Shown here piece after piece: positions 16,958-26,117 of a stretch of DNA of 64,000 nucleotides (the first letter of the stretch is position 1; every line of letters begins with the position of its first letter). The translations under genes were made by a program, and so were the position numbers. Source of the DNA: Myxococcota bacterium (GTDB taxonomy: Bacteria; Myxococcota_A; UBA9160; UBA4427); assembly GCA_041389495.1 (NCBI GenBank), contig JAWKRT010000001.1, positions 558,001 to 622,000 of the forward strand, read 5' to 3'. The notes below the pieces were generated by a model, which saw only the letters and a program-made list of their open reading frames with translations, was not told the origin of the DNA and did no database searches.

Positions 16958-17610
16958 CGCTGCGCGTGGTCGGCGCCGGGCTCGGCCGCACGGGGACGAT
17001 GTCGCTCAAGGCCGCGCTCGAGCGGCTCCTCGGCGCGCCCTGCTACCACATGCTCGAGGTTTTCCAGCACGCCGACCACGTCGCGCTCTGGGAGGCCGCG
17101 GCGCGCGCGCCGGTCGCCGCGCCCGCGCGCTCGCCCCTCGGCGACCGCGCCGCCTGGCGCGCGCTCCTCGACGGCTACGCGGCGGCCGTCGACTGGCCGG
17201 CCTGCGCGTTCTGGCCCGAGCTCGCGCACGCCTTCCCCGACGCGCTCGTGCTGCTCTCGACGCGCGACCCGCAGGCGTGGTGGCGCAGCGCGAGCGCGAC
17301 GATCTTCCCGTCGATCGCGGGCGGCACGCCCGAGTGGCGCTCGATGATCGAGGCGGTGTTCGCGCGCCACTTCACGACGGCGATCGACGACGAGGGCGCG
17401 TGCATCGAGGCCTACGAGCGGCACGTGGCGCGCGTGCGCGCGGCCGTTCCGCGCGAGCGGCTGCTCGAGTGGCAGCCGGGCGACGGCTGGGAGCCGCTCG
17501 CGCGCGCGCTCGGCGTCGCCGTTCCCGACGAGCCGTTCCCGCACACGAACACGACCGAGGACTTCCGGGCGCGGCTCGCGGCGACGCGCGCGCCCGAGCC
17601 CGGACGCTAG
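16954..17610 (+). CDS. Sulfotransferase family protein
   Basis: A 218-residue PAPS-dependent sulfotransferase of the Sulfotransfer_4 type. The 5'-phosphosulphate loop GLGRTGTMS is at residues 9-17, and the conserved LLSTRDPQAWWRS segment (3'-phosphate binding) is near 95-105. These proteins are common in Myxococcota-like and marine bacteria, with acceptors mostly unknown. The ATG overlaps the stop of the methyltransferase gene (ATGA), so the two are translationally coupled. A molybdopterin oxidoreductase gene follows 32 bases later. Confidence 0.88.
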   Translation: MTLRVVGAGLGRTGTMSLKAALERLLGAPCYHMLEVFQHADHVALWEAAARAPVAAPARSPLGDRAAWRALLDGYAAAVDWPACAFWPELAHAFPDALVLLSTRDPQAWWRSASATIFPSIAGGTPEWRSMIEAVFARHFTTAIDDEGACIEAYERHVARVRAAVPRERLLEWQPGDGWEPLARALGVAVPDEPFPHTNTTEDFRARLAATRAPEPGR

Positions 17611-17642
17611 GCGCGCGGCCGACGCCGACCCGAGGAGGACGC

Positions 17643-19910
17643 ATGGCGACGCACGCGTCGATCTGCCGCTTCTGCCACGCGAACTGCGGCATCCTCGTCG
17701 AGGTCGACGACGCGACCGGCCGGCCGCTGCGCGTCACCGGCGACCGCGACAACCCCGCCTATCACGGCTTCACGTGCGCGAAGGGGCGAAGGCTCCCCGA
17801 GCAGCACGCGCACCGCGAGCGGCTGCTCTCCTCGCTGCGCCGCGGCGACGACGGCACCTTCGCGCCGGTCGCGAGCGAGCGCGCGATGGACGAGATCGCG
17901 GCGCGCATCCGCGCGATCGTCGACGAGCACGGCCCGCGCGCGGTGGCGCTGTACGTCGGCACCTACTCGGGGACGCATCCGGCGGCGATCCCGTTCTCGG
18001 TCGGCTTCCTCGTCGCCCTCGGCTCGCGCATGGTGTTCACCGCGAGCACGATCGACCAGCCGGGCAAGAGCATCGCGAACGCGCTGCACGGCCGCTGGCT
18101 CGGCGGCTCCAACGTGCTCGCGCACTCCGACGTCTGGATGCTCGTCGGCAACAACCCGCTGATCTCGATGTCGGGCGGCATCCCGGCGGCGAACCCCGGC
18201 CGGCGCCTGCGCGAGGCGAAGGCGCGCGGCACGAAGCTCGTCGTCGTCGACCCGCGCCGCACGGAGGTCGCGCGCTTCGCCGACGTCTACCTGCAGCCGC
18301 GCCCGGGCGAGGACGCGACGCTGCTCGCCGCGATGCTGCACGTCGTGCTGCGCGACGACCTCGCCGATCGCGCCTTCGTGCGCGACCACGTCGCGGGCAT
18401 GGCCGAGCTCGCGCGCGCGGTCGAGCCGTTCACGCCCGCCTACGCCGCGGCGCGCGCGGGCGTGGACGCGGGCGACATCGAGCGCGCCGCGCACGTCTTC
18501 GCACGCGCGCGGCGCGGCTGCGGCGTCGCCGGCACGGGCCCGAACATGGCGCCGCGCGGCAACCTGACCGAGTACCTGCTGCTCGCGCTCAACACGGTCT
18601 GCGGTCGCTGGAACCGCGCCGGCGACCCGGTGCCGAACCCGGGCGCGCTGCTGACGCCGGCCGAGGCCAGGGCGCAGGCCGAGCCGCCGCGGCGCGCCTG
18701 GGGCTTCGGCGAGCGGCTGCGCGTGCGCGGCTTCACGAGCACGGCCGCCGGCCTGCCCACCTCGGCGCTCGCGGACGAGATCCTCACGCCCGGCGAGGGG
18801 CGCGTGCGCGCGCTCATCTGTGTGGGAAGCAACCCGGTCGCGGCCTGGCCCGACCAGCGCGCGACGGTGCGCGCGATGCGCGCGCTCGACCTGCTCGTCA
18901 CGATCGACCCGCGCCTCTCGGCGACCTCGCAGCTCGCGCACTACGTCGTGGCACCGCGGCTGTCCCTCGAGGTGCCCGGCGCCTCGGTGTCGATGGAGGC
19001 GATCGAGCAGACCTACGTCGCCATGGGCTACTCGGAGCCCTACGCGCAGTACACGCCGGTCGTCGCCCGCCCGCCCGAGGGCGCCGACGTCATCGAAGAA
19101 TGGGAGCTCTTCTACGGGCTCGCGCAGCGGCTCGGGCTCGCCCTCCAGCTCTACCCGACGCGGCCCGAGGCCGGCGTCCTGCGCGCGCCGCGCGAGGCGG
19201 TGAAGGTCGACATGGCGCGGAAGCCCTCCACCGACGAGGTGCTCGACGCCCTGCTCGCGGGCTCGCGCGTCCCGCTCGACGAGGTGCGCCGCCACCCGCA
19301 CGGCGCGCTCTTCCCGGCGGCCGAGGGCGAGCGCGCGGGGCGGGTCGCGCCGGCCGACCCGGGCGCGGACGCGCGCCTCGACGTCGGCAACGCCGCGATG
19401 CTGGCCGAGCTCGCCGAGGTGCGCGCCGAGCCGCTCGGGGCCGACGGCGTGCCGGTGCGCGACGCCGCGCGCCCGTTCCGCCTCGTCTCGCGCCGGCTTC
19501 CGAACGTCTACAACTCCTCGGGTCGCGACATCGAGGCCCTCGCGCGCGGGCGGCGCAGCAATCCGGCCTTCCTGCACCCCGACGATCTCGCGGCGCTCGG
19601 GCTCGCGGCGGGCGACGTCGTGCGGATCGCGTCCGACCGCGCGGCCATCCTCGGGCGCGTCGAGCCCGCGCCCGAGCTGCGGCGCGGCGTCGTCTCGATG
19701 GCGCACGGCTTCGGCGACCTCCCCGCGAGCGACGGGGACGACGCGGGCGAGGAGGCCGACCTCGCGGCCGCCTGTGCGCGGCTCGACGCGTCGGGCAGCA
19801 GCACGGGCCGGCTCGTCGCGAGCGACCGCGACTTCGACCCGTACACGGGGATTCCGCGGATGAGCGCGATCCCGGTTTCGATCGAGCGCGTCGCTCCCGC
19901 GGTGCGCTGA
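17643..19910 (+). CDS. Molybdopterin (bis-MGD) oxidoreductase, second copy, without the Cys ligand position
   Basis: A 755-residue DMSO-reductase-superfamily protein with no export signal. [4Fe-4S] ligands are Cys8, Cys11, Cys15 and Cys45. In the stretch aligned with TGTCDTMNK of the first enzyme it reads TASTIDQPGK, so the candidate molybdenum-ligating Cys is replaced by Ile137; Ser/Asp next to it might ligate instead. The C-terminal dinucleotide-binding domain begins near residue 610 (RRLPNVYNSSGRD). The ATG is preceded by GAGGAGG. It closes the methyltransferase-sulfotransferase run and precedes the nqr operon by 343 bases. The substrate is unknown. Confidence 0.85.
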   Translation: MATHASICRFCHANCGILVEVDDATGRPLRVTGDRDNPAYHGFTCAKGRRLPEQHAHRERLLSSLRRGDDGTFAPVASERAMDEIAARIRAIVDEHGPRAVALYVGTYSGTHPAAIPFSVGFLVALGSRMVFTASTIDQPGKSIANALHGRWLGGSNVLAHSDVWMLVGNNPLISMSGGIPAANPGRRLREAKARGTKLVVVDPRRTEVARFADVYLQPRPGEDATLLAAMLHVVLRDDLADRAFVRDHVAGMAELARAVEPFTPAYAAARAGVDAGDIERAAHVFARARRGCGVAGTGPNMAPRGNLTEYLLLALNTVCGRWNRAGDPVPNPGALLTPAEARAQAEPPRRAWGFGERLRVRGFTSTAAGLPTSALADEILTPGEGRVRALICVGSNPVAAWPDQRATVRAMRALDLLVTIDPRLSATSQLAHYVVAPRLSLEVPGASVSMEAIEQTYVAMGYSEPYAQYTPVVARPPEGADVIEEWELFYGLAQRLGLALQLYPTRPEAGVLRAPREAVKVDMARKPSTDEVLDALLAGSRVPLDEVRRHPHGALFPAAEGERAGRVAPADPGADARLDVGNAAMLAELAEVRAEPLGADGVPVRDAARPFRLVSRRLPNVYNSSGRDIEALARGRRSNPAFLHPDDLAALGLAAGDVVRIASDRAAILGRVEPAPELRRGVVSMAHGFGDLPASDGDDAGEEADLAAACARLDASGSSTGRLVASDRDFDPYTGIPRMSAIPVSIERVAPAVR

Positions 19911-20253
19911 CGCGCGCGACGCCGCTCGTACGCGGGCCGCGCCGCGTCCGCTCGTCGCGTCGCGTCGCCGCTCGGACGGCGTCCCCGCGCGGGCGGGCAA
20001 ATCGCGCGCGGGCGGCTGCTAGCGCGCGGGTTGGCCGATAGACTCCCGCCGCCCTCCACCCCGCACGCGCGCAGGCAGGGGCTTCGCGCGCGCCGGGCAT
20101 CGCACCTCGCGGTCGCCGGCGCGATCGCTCGCGCGGTTGCGAGGGACAGCACTTCCGGGCCGCGGCGGCCGATGGCGTCGCGGCCTTCCGTGTCTCGATC
20201 GAGCTCGCGCGACGTCGCGCGCGAGCGCAGCGAGAGGTCGTCGAGCGAACGCA
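19911..20253 (+). other. Intergenic region upstream of nqrA
   Basis: A 343-base non-coding stretch. A -10-like TAGACT is at 20039-20044, about 210 bases before nqrA; the nearby TTGGCC is too close to serve as its -35. I see no RNA gene, repeat or riboswitch that I can name. The nqrA start has only a distant, weak AGAGG-like site. Confidence 0.4.
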
Positions 20254-21633
20254 ATGGCACTGCACACGATTCGCAAGGGGCTCGATCTCCCGATCGAGGG
20301 AGCGCCGCTGCAGGTGCTGCGCGGTGCGCGCGGCACGTCGCGCGTCGCCGTGATGGCCGACGACTTCCCGGGCATGCGTCCCGCCATGCGCGTCGCCGAG
20401 GGCGACACGGTGAAGCGCGGACAGGTGCTCTTCGAGGACCGCAAGACGCCGGGCGTGCTGCACACGGCGCCGGGCGCGGGGAAGGTGGTCGCGGTGAACC
20501 GCGGCGCGAAGCGCGCGCTGCAATCGATCGTGATCCATCTCTCCGATGGGGAGCGCGCGGGCGCGCCCGCCGCGCACGAGCTCGAGACGTTCCCGTCGTG
20601 GAAGGGCGGCGACCCCGCGTCGCTCACGCGCGAGCAGGTGCACGCGCTGCTCGTCGAGTCGGGCCAGTGGACGGCGTTCCGCACGCGCCCGTACAGCAAG
20701 GTGCCCGCGCCGGACACGGAGCCGCACTCGATCTTCGTCACGGCGATCGACACGAACCCGCTCGCGCCGCTGCCCGACGTCGTCGTCGAGCGGCGCCGCG
20801 AGGACTTCGACCGCGGCCTCGCCGCGATCGCGAAGCTCACGAGCGGTGCGACGCACCTGTGCGTCGCGGCGACGTCCGAGATCCCGCAGCACGTGACGGC
20901 GAAGGTCGAGGTGCAGCAGTTCGCGGGGCCGCATCCGGCCGGCCTCGCCGGGCTGCACATCCACCTCGTCGACCCGGTCGGTCGCGCGAAGACGGTGTGG
21001 ACGATCGGCTATCAGGACGTGATCGCGATCGGCTCGCTGCTCGCGACCGGCGTGCTCGACGTCGCGCGCGTCGTCTCGATCGCGGGGCCCGTCGTCGCGG
21101 AGCCGCAGCTCGTCGCGTCGCGGCTCGGCGCGAGCACGCTCGACCTCGCGGGCGACGAGGGCGCGGGCGTCGAGAAGCGCCTCGTCGCGGGCTCCGTGCT
21201 CGGCGGGCGCACGGCGAACGACGACGTGTTCGGCTACCTCGGGCGCCACCACCACCAGGTGACGGTGCTGCGCGAGGGACGCGAGCGCGTGTTCATGGGC
21301 TGGCTCACGCCCGGCCTCGACGCGTTCTCGAGCGCGCCCATCTACCTGTCGCGCCTGCTCTCGAACAAGAAGTTCCCGTTCTCGACGACGACCAACGGGT
21401 CGCCGCGCGCGATGGTGCCGATCGGCATGTACGAGCGCGTGATGCCGATGGACATCCTGCCGACGTTCCTGCTGCGCTCGCTCGCGGTCGGCGACATCGA
21501 GCAGGCCGAGAAGCTCGGCGCGCTCGAGCTCGACGAGGAAGACCTGGCGCTCTGCTCGTTCGTCTGCCCGGGCAAGACGAACTACGGGCCGCTCCTGCGA
21601 AAGAACCTCGAGATGATCGAGAAGGAAGGCTGA
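20254..21633 (+). CDS. nqrA: Na+-translocating NADH:quinone reductase subunit A
   Basis: Cytoplasmic-face subunit of the six-subunit sodium pump that oxidises NADH, reduces ubiquinone and exports Na+. The protein is 459 residues, near the family norm of about 445. Recognisable stretches are the N-terminal IRKGLDLPIEG, MRVAEGDTVKRGQVLFEDRK, FVTAIDTNPLAPLPDVVV, and the C-terminal ALCSFVCPGKTNYGPLLR. The ATG is internal to a longer open frame; alignment with the family puts the start at MALHTIRKG. It heads an eight-gene operon with seven bases before nqrB. Confidence 0.97.
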   Translation: MALHTIRKGLDLPIEGAPLQVLRGARGTSRVAVMADDFPGMRPAMRVAEGDTVKRGQVLFEDRKTPGVLHTAPGAGKVVAVNRGAKRALQSIVIHLSDGERAGAPAAHELETFPSWKGGDPASLTREQVHALLVESGQWTAFRTRPYSKVPAPDTEPHSIFVTAIDTNPLAPLPDVVVERRREDFDRGLAAIAKLTSGATHLCVAATSEIPQHVTAKVEVQQFAGPHPAGLAGLHIHLVDPVGRAKTVWTIGYQDVIAIGSLLATGVLDVARVVSIAGPVVAEPQLVASRLGASTLDLAGDEGAGVEKRLVAGSVLGGRTANDDVFGYLGRHHHQVTVLREGRERVFMGWLTPGLDAFSSAPIYLSRLLSNKKFPFSTTTNGSPRAMVPIGMYERVMPMDILPTFLLRSLAVGDIEQAEKLGALELDEEDLALCSFVCPGKTNYGPLLRKNLEMIEKEG

Positions 21634-21640
21634 GCTCCGG

Positions 21641-22858
21641 ATGAAGTTCCTGCGCGACCTCCACGACAAGGTCGACCCGCTCTTCCAGAAGGGCGGGCCG
21701 CTCGAGAAGCTCTATCCGCTCTGGGAAGCGCACGACACGGCGATGTTCACGCCGGGCCAGGTCACGCGCACGGCGCCGCACGTGCGCGACGGCATGGACC
21801 TGAAGCGCATGATGATCACGGTCGTCGTCGCGCTGCAGCCGTGCGTGCTGATGGCGCACTACAACACGGGCTTCCAGGCGCTGCACGCGATCAGCAAGGG
21901 CGCCGCGCCGCTCGACACCTGGCAGACGGCGCTGTGGACGGCGCTCGGGCTCGGCTTCGACCCGGGCAACCCGCTGCTCTGCTTCCTGTTCGGCGGGCTC
22001 TACTTCGTGCCCGTGCTCGCGGCGGGCTTCGCGGTGGGCGCGCTCGTCGAGGTGGGCGGCGCCATCATCCGCGGCCACGAGGTGAACGAGGGCTTCCTCG
22101 TCACGGGCTTCCTGCTCCCGCTCACGCTGCCGCCGACCATCCCGCTCTGGATGGTGATGCTGGGCATGGCCTTCGGCCTCGTGTTCGGGAAGGAGGTGTT
22201 CGGCGGCACCGGCATGAACTTCCTGAACCCCGCGCTCACGGCGCGCGCGTTCCTGTTCTTCGCGTACCCGGCGTTCATGAGCGGCGACACGCCGTGGATC
22301 GCCGCGAACCTCGCGCACGTCGACTCGTTCAGCGGCGCGACGTGGCTCGGCCAGGCGGCGGCGTCGGCGGGCGCGCTCGCGAACGCGAGCTGGTGGGACT
22401 GCTTCGCCGGCTGGGAGGCCGGCTCGATGGGCGAGACGTCGGCGCTCGCCGCGCTGCTCGGGCTCGCCGTCCTGCTGACGACGCGCGTCGGCTCGTTCGC
22501 GACCGTGTCGGGCGTCTTCGTCGGGACGACCGTCCTGTCGCTCCTGCTGAACGCCGTCGGGTCGACCACGAACCCGATGTTCGCGGTGCCGTTCTACTGG
22601 CACATGGTGCTCGGCGGCTGGGCGTTCGGCATGACGTTCATGGCGACCGACCCGGTCTCGTCCGCGTTCACGGACCGCGGGCGCTTCCAGTACGGCTTCG
22701 GCATCGGAGCGCTCGTCGTGCTCATCCGCGTCGTGAACCCGGCGTACCCGGAAGGCATGATGCTCGCGATCCTGTTCATGAACATGTTCGCGCCGCTGCT
22801 CGATCACTTCGTCGTGCAGGCCAACATCCAGCGGAGGCTCGCCCGCAGTGGAGCATAG
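21641..22858 (+). CDS. nqrB: Na+-NQR subunit B
   Basis: Integral membrane subunit of 405 residues with about ten helices. It carries FMN covalently on the threonine of SGAT (Thr234; Vibrio cholerae Thr236) and contributes to the sodium path. Conserved stretches include MLGMAFGLVFGKEVFGGTG, NFLNPALTARAFLFFAYP and FMATDPVSSAFTDRG. Its 3' end overlaps nqrC by 11 bases. The FMN is attached by the ApbE protein encoded downstream. Confidence 0.97.
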   Translation: MKFLRDLHDKVDPLFQKGGPLEKLYPLWEAHDTAMFTPGQVTRTAPHVRDGMDLKRMMITVVVALQPCVLMAHYNTGFQALHAISKGAAPLDTWQTALWTALGLGFDPGNPLLCFLFGGLYFVPVLAAGFAVGALVEVGGAIIRGHEVNEGFLVTGFLLPLTLPPTIPLWMVMLGMAFGLVFGKEVFGGTGMNFLNPALTARAFLFFAYPAFMSGDTPWIAANLAHVDSFSGATWLGQAAASAGALANASWWDCFAGWEAGSMGETSALAALLGLAVLLTTRVGSFATVSGVFVGTTVLSLLLNAVGSTTNPMFAVPFYWHMVLGGWAFGMTFMATDPVSSAFTDRGRFQYGFGIGALVVLIRVVNPAYPEGMMLAILFMNMFAPLLDHFVVQANIQRRLARSGA

Positions 22859-23639
22859 TTCGCGATACATCGTGCTGTTCGCGGCGGCGGTCTGCGGCGT
22901 GTGCTCGATCTTCGTCGCGGCCGCGGCGGTGTCGCTCAAGGAGCGACAGGAGCTCAACGCGCAGCTCGACGTGCAGGAGAAGGTGCTCGTGCTCGCGGGG
23001 CTCCTCGAGGAAGGCTCGGGCGCGACGCGCGAGCGGATCCAGGAGCTCTACGGCTCGCGCATCGAGGCGCGCGCCGTCGACCTCGCGACGGGCGACTACG
23101 TCGAGGGCGTCGACGCCGCGACGATCGACCCGAAGCTCGAGGTCTCCGATCCGGAGAAGAGCCGGGAGGCGCCTGCGAACAAGGCCCAGGTCCGGCGCGT
23201 GCCGAACGTCGGCGTCGTCTACCACGTGAAGGACGAGGCCGGGCACGTCGAGGAGCTGATCCTGCCGATCCACGGCAAGGGGCTGTGGTCGACGCTGTAC
23301 GGCTTCCTCGCACTCCGGCGCGACGCCGACTCGATCGCGGGCATCACGTTCTACAAGCACGGCGAGACGCCGGGCCTCGGCGGCGAGGTCGACAACTCGC
23401 GCTGGAAGTCGCTCTGGGAGGGGCGCCGCGCCTTCGGGCCGAAGGGCGACGTCGCGATCCAGGTGAAGAAGGGGCAGGCCGGCTCGCCGCAGGACGACCC
23501 CTACCACGTGGACGGGCTCTCCGGGGCGACGCTCACGAGCCGCGGCGTGACGAACACGCTCGCGTTCTGGCTCTCCGACGAAGGCTTCGGCCCCTATCTG
23601 GAGAAGTTCCGGGCCGAAATGGGAACGGGAGGCAACTGA
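22848..23639 (+). CDS. nqrC: Na+-NQR subunit C
   Basis: A 263-residue subunit with one N-terminal membrane helix (about residues 8-28) and a periplasmic FMN-binding domain. Covalent FMN attaches at the threonine of LSGATLTS (Thr228; Thr225 in Vibrio). GETPGLGGEVD and LPIHGKGLWSTLYGF are typical. Translation starts at a GTG lying 11 bases inside nqrB, and the stop overlaps the nqrD start. Confidence 0.97.
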   Translation: MEHSSRYIVLFAAAVCGVCSIFVAAAAVSLKERQELNAQLDVQEKVLVLAGLLEEGSGATRERIQELYGSRIEARAVDLATGDYVEGVDAATIDPKLEVSDPEKSREAPANKAQVRRVPNVGVVYHVKDEAGHVEELILPIHGKGLWSTLYGFLALRRDADSIAGITFYKHGETPGLGGEVDNSRWKSLWEGRRAFGPKGDVAIQVKKGQAGSPQDDPYHVDGLSGATLTSRGVTNTLAFWLSDEGFGPYLEKFRAEMGTGGN

Positions 23640-24313
23640 TGGCGACGGCGACGACGCGCGAGGTCCTGCTCGACCCGCTCGTGAACAACAACCCGATCGC
23701 GCTGCAGGTGCTCGGCATCTGCTCGGCGCTCGCGGTGACGACGAAGCTGCAGACGGCGGTCGTGATGGCGATCGCGGTGACGGCGGTGACGGCGTTCTCG
23801 AACCTCGCGGTGAGCGCGATCCGCAACTACATCCCTTCGAGCATCCGCATCATCGTCCAGCTCGTGATCATCGCGTCGCTCGTGATCGTGACGGACCAGA
23901 TCCTCAAGGCCTATCTGTTCACGATCAGCAAGCAGCTCTCGGTCTTCGTCGGCCTCATCATCACGAACTGCATCGTGATGGGGCGCGCCGAGGCCTTCGC
24001 GATGCAGAACAAGCCCGCGGTCTCGTTCCTCGACGGCGTCGGGAACGGGCTCGGCTACGGGCTCATCCTGGTCGTCGTCGCGGTGCTCCGCGAGCTGTTC
24101 GGCTCGGGGAAGCTCTGGGGCATCACGATCCTGAAGCCGGTGACGGAGGGCGGCTGGTACGTCCCGAACGGCCTCATGGTGCTCGCCCCGGCGGCGTTCT
24201 TCCTGATCGGCAGCTTCATCTGGATCGTGCGCAGCTACAAGCCCGAACAAGTCGAGGAGGCGTTCCATGTTGGAGCACTACTTGAGTCTGGCCACGAAGG
24301 CCATATTCGTTGA
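23639..24313 (+). CDS. nqrD: Na+-NQR subunit D
   Basis: A 224-residue six-helix membrane subunit that, with NqrE, holds the intramembrane iron centre through paired cysteines: Cys28 in LGICSALAVT, and the cysteine in LIITNCIVMGRAEAF. The ATG shares a base with the nqrC stop. The C-terminus (EEAFHVGALLESGHEGHIR) is longer than usual because the frame continues 47 bases into nqrE, an unusually long overlap. Family and role are certain. Confidence 0.96.
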   Translation: MATATTREVLLDPLVNNNPIALQVLGICSALAVTTKLQTAVVMAIAVTAVTAFSNLAVSAIRNYIPSSIRIIVQLVIIASLVIVTDQILKAYLFTISKQLSVFVGLIITNCIVMGRAEAFAMQNKPAVSFLDGVGNGLGYGLILVVVAVLRELFGSGKLWGITILKPVTEGGWYVPNGLMVLAPAAFFLIGSFIWIVRSYKPEQVEEAFHVGALLESGHEGHIR

Positions 24314-24878
24314 GAACATGGCGCTCGCCTTCTTCCTCGGCATGTGCTCGTTCCTGGCCGTGTCGAAGAAGGTGGAGACGGCGATCGGTCTCGGGGCGGC
24401 GGTCACGTTCGTCCTCGCGGTGACGACGCCGCTGAACCAGGCGCTCGTCGACGCGGTGCTGAAGCCCGGCTCGTTGTCGTGGCTCGGCTTCCCCGACCTC
24501 GATCTCTCGTTCCTGCAGTTCCTGACGCTGATCGGGACGATCGCGGCGGCCGTGCAGATCGTGGAGATGACGCTCGACCGCTACGTGCCCGCGCTCTACA
24601 ACGCGCTCGGCGTCTTCCTGCCGCTGATCGCGGTGAACTGCGCGATCCTCGGCGCCTCGCTGTTCATGGTCGAGCGCGACTACACGCTCGCCGATGCGAC
24701 GGTCTTCGGGCTCGGCTCGGGCATCGGCTGGGCGCTCGCGATCATCGCGCTCGCCGCCGTCCGCGAGAAGCTCAAGTACAGCAACGTGCCCGAGCCGCTG
24801 CGCGGCCTCGGCGTCACCTTCATCGTGGTCGGCCTGATGTCGGTCGGCTTCATGGCGTTCTCGGGGATCCAGCTCTGA
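24267..24878 (+). CDS. nqrE: Na+-NQR subunit E
   Basis: A 203-residue six-helix membrane subunit, inverted partner of NqrD. The iron-ligating cysteines are Cys27 in FLGMCSFLAVSKK and the cysteine of IAVNCAILGASLFM. Its start lies 47 bases inside nqrD. The nqrF start codon shares a base with its stop (TGATG). Confidence 0.97.
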   Translation: MLEHYLSLATKAIFVENMALAFFLGMCSFLAVSKKVETAIGLGAAVTFVLAVTTPLNQALVDAVLKPGSLSWLGFPDLDLSFLQFLTLIGTIAAAVQIVEMTLDRYVPALYNALGVFLPLIAVNCAILGASLFMVERDYTLADATVFGLGSGIGWALAIIALAAVREKLKYSNVPEPLRGLGVTFIVVGLMSVGFMAFSGIQL

Positions 24879-26101
24879 TGGAAACGGTCATCGCCGGCGT
24901 CGTCGGCTTCATCCTGATCATCCTGGCGCTCGTGCTCGTGCTGATGGCCGCGAAGGCGAAGCTCGTCGCGAGCGGCGACGTCACGATCACGATCAACGAC
25001 GACCCCGACCAGTCGATCACGACGAAGAGCGGCTCGACGCTGCTCGGGACGCTGGCGGCGAACCGCATCTTCGTGCCGTCCGCGTGCGGCGGGAAGGGGA
25101 GCTGCGGCGTCTGCAAGCTGACCGTGCTCGACGGCGGGGGCTCGATCCTGCCGACCGAGGAGTCGCACATCTCGCGCGGCGAGGCGCGCGAGGGGCTGCG
25201 GCTCTCCTGCCAGGTGAAGGTCAAGCAGGACATGCGGATCGAGGTGCCGCCGGAGGTGCTCTCGGTCAAGAAGTGGAAGTGCCGCGTCCGCTCGAACGAC
25301 AACGTCGCGACGTTCATCAAGGAGCTCGTGCTCGAGCTGCCCGAGGGCGAGGTCGTTCCGTTCCGCGCGGGCGGCTACATCCAGATCGAGTGCCCGCCGC
25401 ACCTCGTCCGCTACAAGGATTTCGAGGTCGCGCAGAAGTTCCGCGAGGACTGGGACAAGTTCAATCTCTGGCAGTACGAGTCGAAGGTCACCGAGCCGCA
25501 GGAGCGCGCGTACTCGATGGCGAACTATCCCGAGGAGCTCGGGATCATCATGCTGAACGTGCGCGTCGCCTCGCCGCCGCCGCGCCAGCCCGACGTGCCG
25601 CCGGGCGTCATGTCCTCGTACATCTTCAGCCTGAAGCCCGGCGACGAGGTCACCATCTCCGGCCCGTTCGGCGAGTTCTTCGCCAAGGACACGGACAAGG
25701 AGATGATCTTCGTCGGCGGCGGCGCCGGCATGGCGCCGATGCGCTCGCACATCTTCGACCAGTTCAAGCGCCTCCACACGAAGCGGAAGGTGAGCTTCTG
25801 GTACGGCGCGCGCAGCCTGCGCGAGGCGTTCTACGTCGACCACTTCGACTCGATCGCCGCCGAGAACCCGAACTTCCAGTGGCACCTCGCGCTCTCCGAG
25901 CCGCTGCCGGAGGACAACTGGACGGGCAAGAAGGGCTTCATCCACCAGGTGCTCTACGACAACTACCTGAAGGACCACCCCGCGCCCGAGGACTGCGAGT
26001 ACTACATGTGCGGGCCGCCGATGATGAACCAGGCCGTGCAGAAGATGCTCGAGGATCTCGGCGTCGAGCCCGAGAACATCCTGTTCGACGACTTCGGCTA
26101 G
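24878..26101 (+). CDS. nqrF: Na+-NQR subunit F, NADH dehydrogenase component
   Basis: The NADH-oxidising subunit, 407 residues. One N-terminal membrane helix (about 4-24) is followed by a [2Fe-2S] ferredoxin domain with Cys70, Cys76, Cys79 and Cys111, identical in number to the Vibrio enzyme. The FAD domain has RAYSMANYPEE, and the NADH domain has FVGGGAGMAPMRSHIFDQ and CGPPMMNQAV. Electrons enter here and pass to FMN in NqrC and NqrB. Confidence 0.98.
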   Translation: METVIAGVVGFILIILALVLVLMAAKAKLVASGDVTITINDDPDQSITTKSGSTLLGTLAANRIFVPSACGGKGSCGVCKLTVLDGGGSILPTEESHISRGEAREGLRLSCQVKVKQDMRIEVPPEVLSVKKWKCRVRSNDNVATFIKELVLELPEGEVVPFRAGGYIQIECPPHLVRYKDFEVAQKFREDWDKFNLWQYESKVTEPQERAYSMANYPEELGIIMLNVRVASPPPRQPDVPPGVMSSYIFSLKPGDEVTISGPFGEFFAKDTDKEMIFVGGGAGMAPMRSHIFDQFKRLHTKRKVSFWYGARSLREAFYVDHFDSIAAENPNFQWHLALSEPLPEDNWTGKKGFIHQVLYDNYLKDHPAPEDCEYYMCGPPMMNQAVQKMLEDLGVEPENILFDDFG

Positions 26102-26117
26102 ACCGAAGCCCGGTCCG

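Noticed and set aside
20031..20044. TTGGCC and TAGACT as a sigma-70 promoter for nqrA
   Set aside because: The two hexamers are only two bases apart, not 16-18; only the TAGACT box is kept as a weak -10 candidate.
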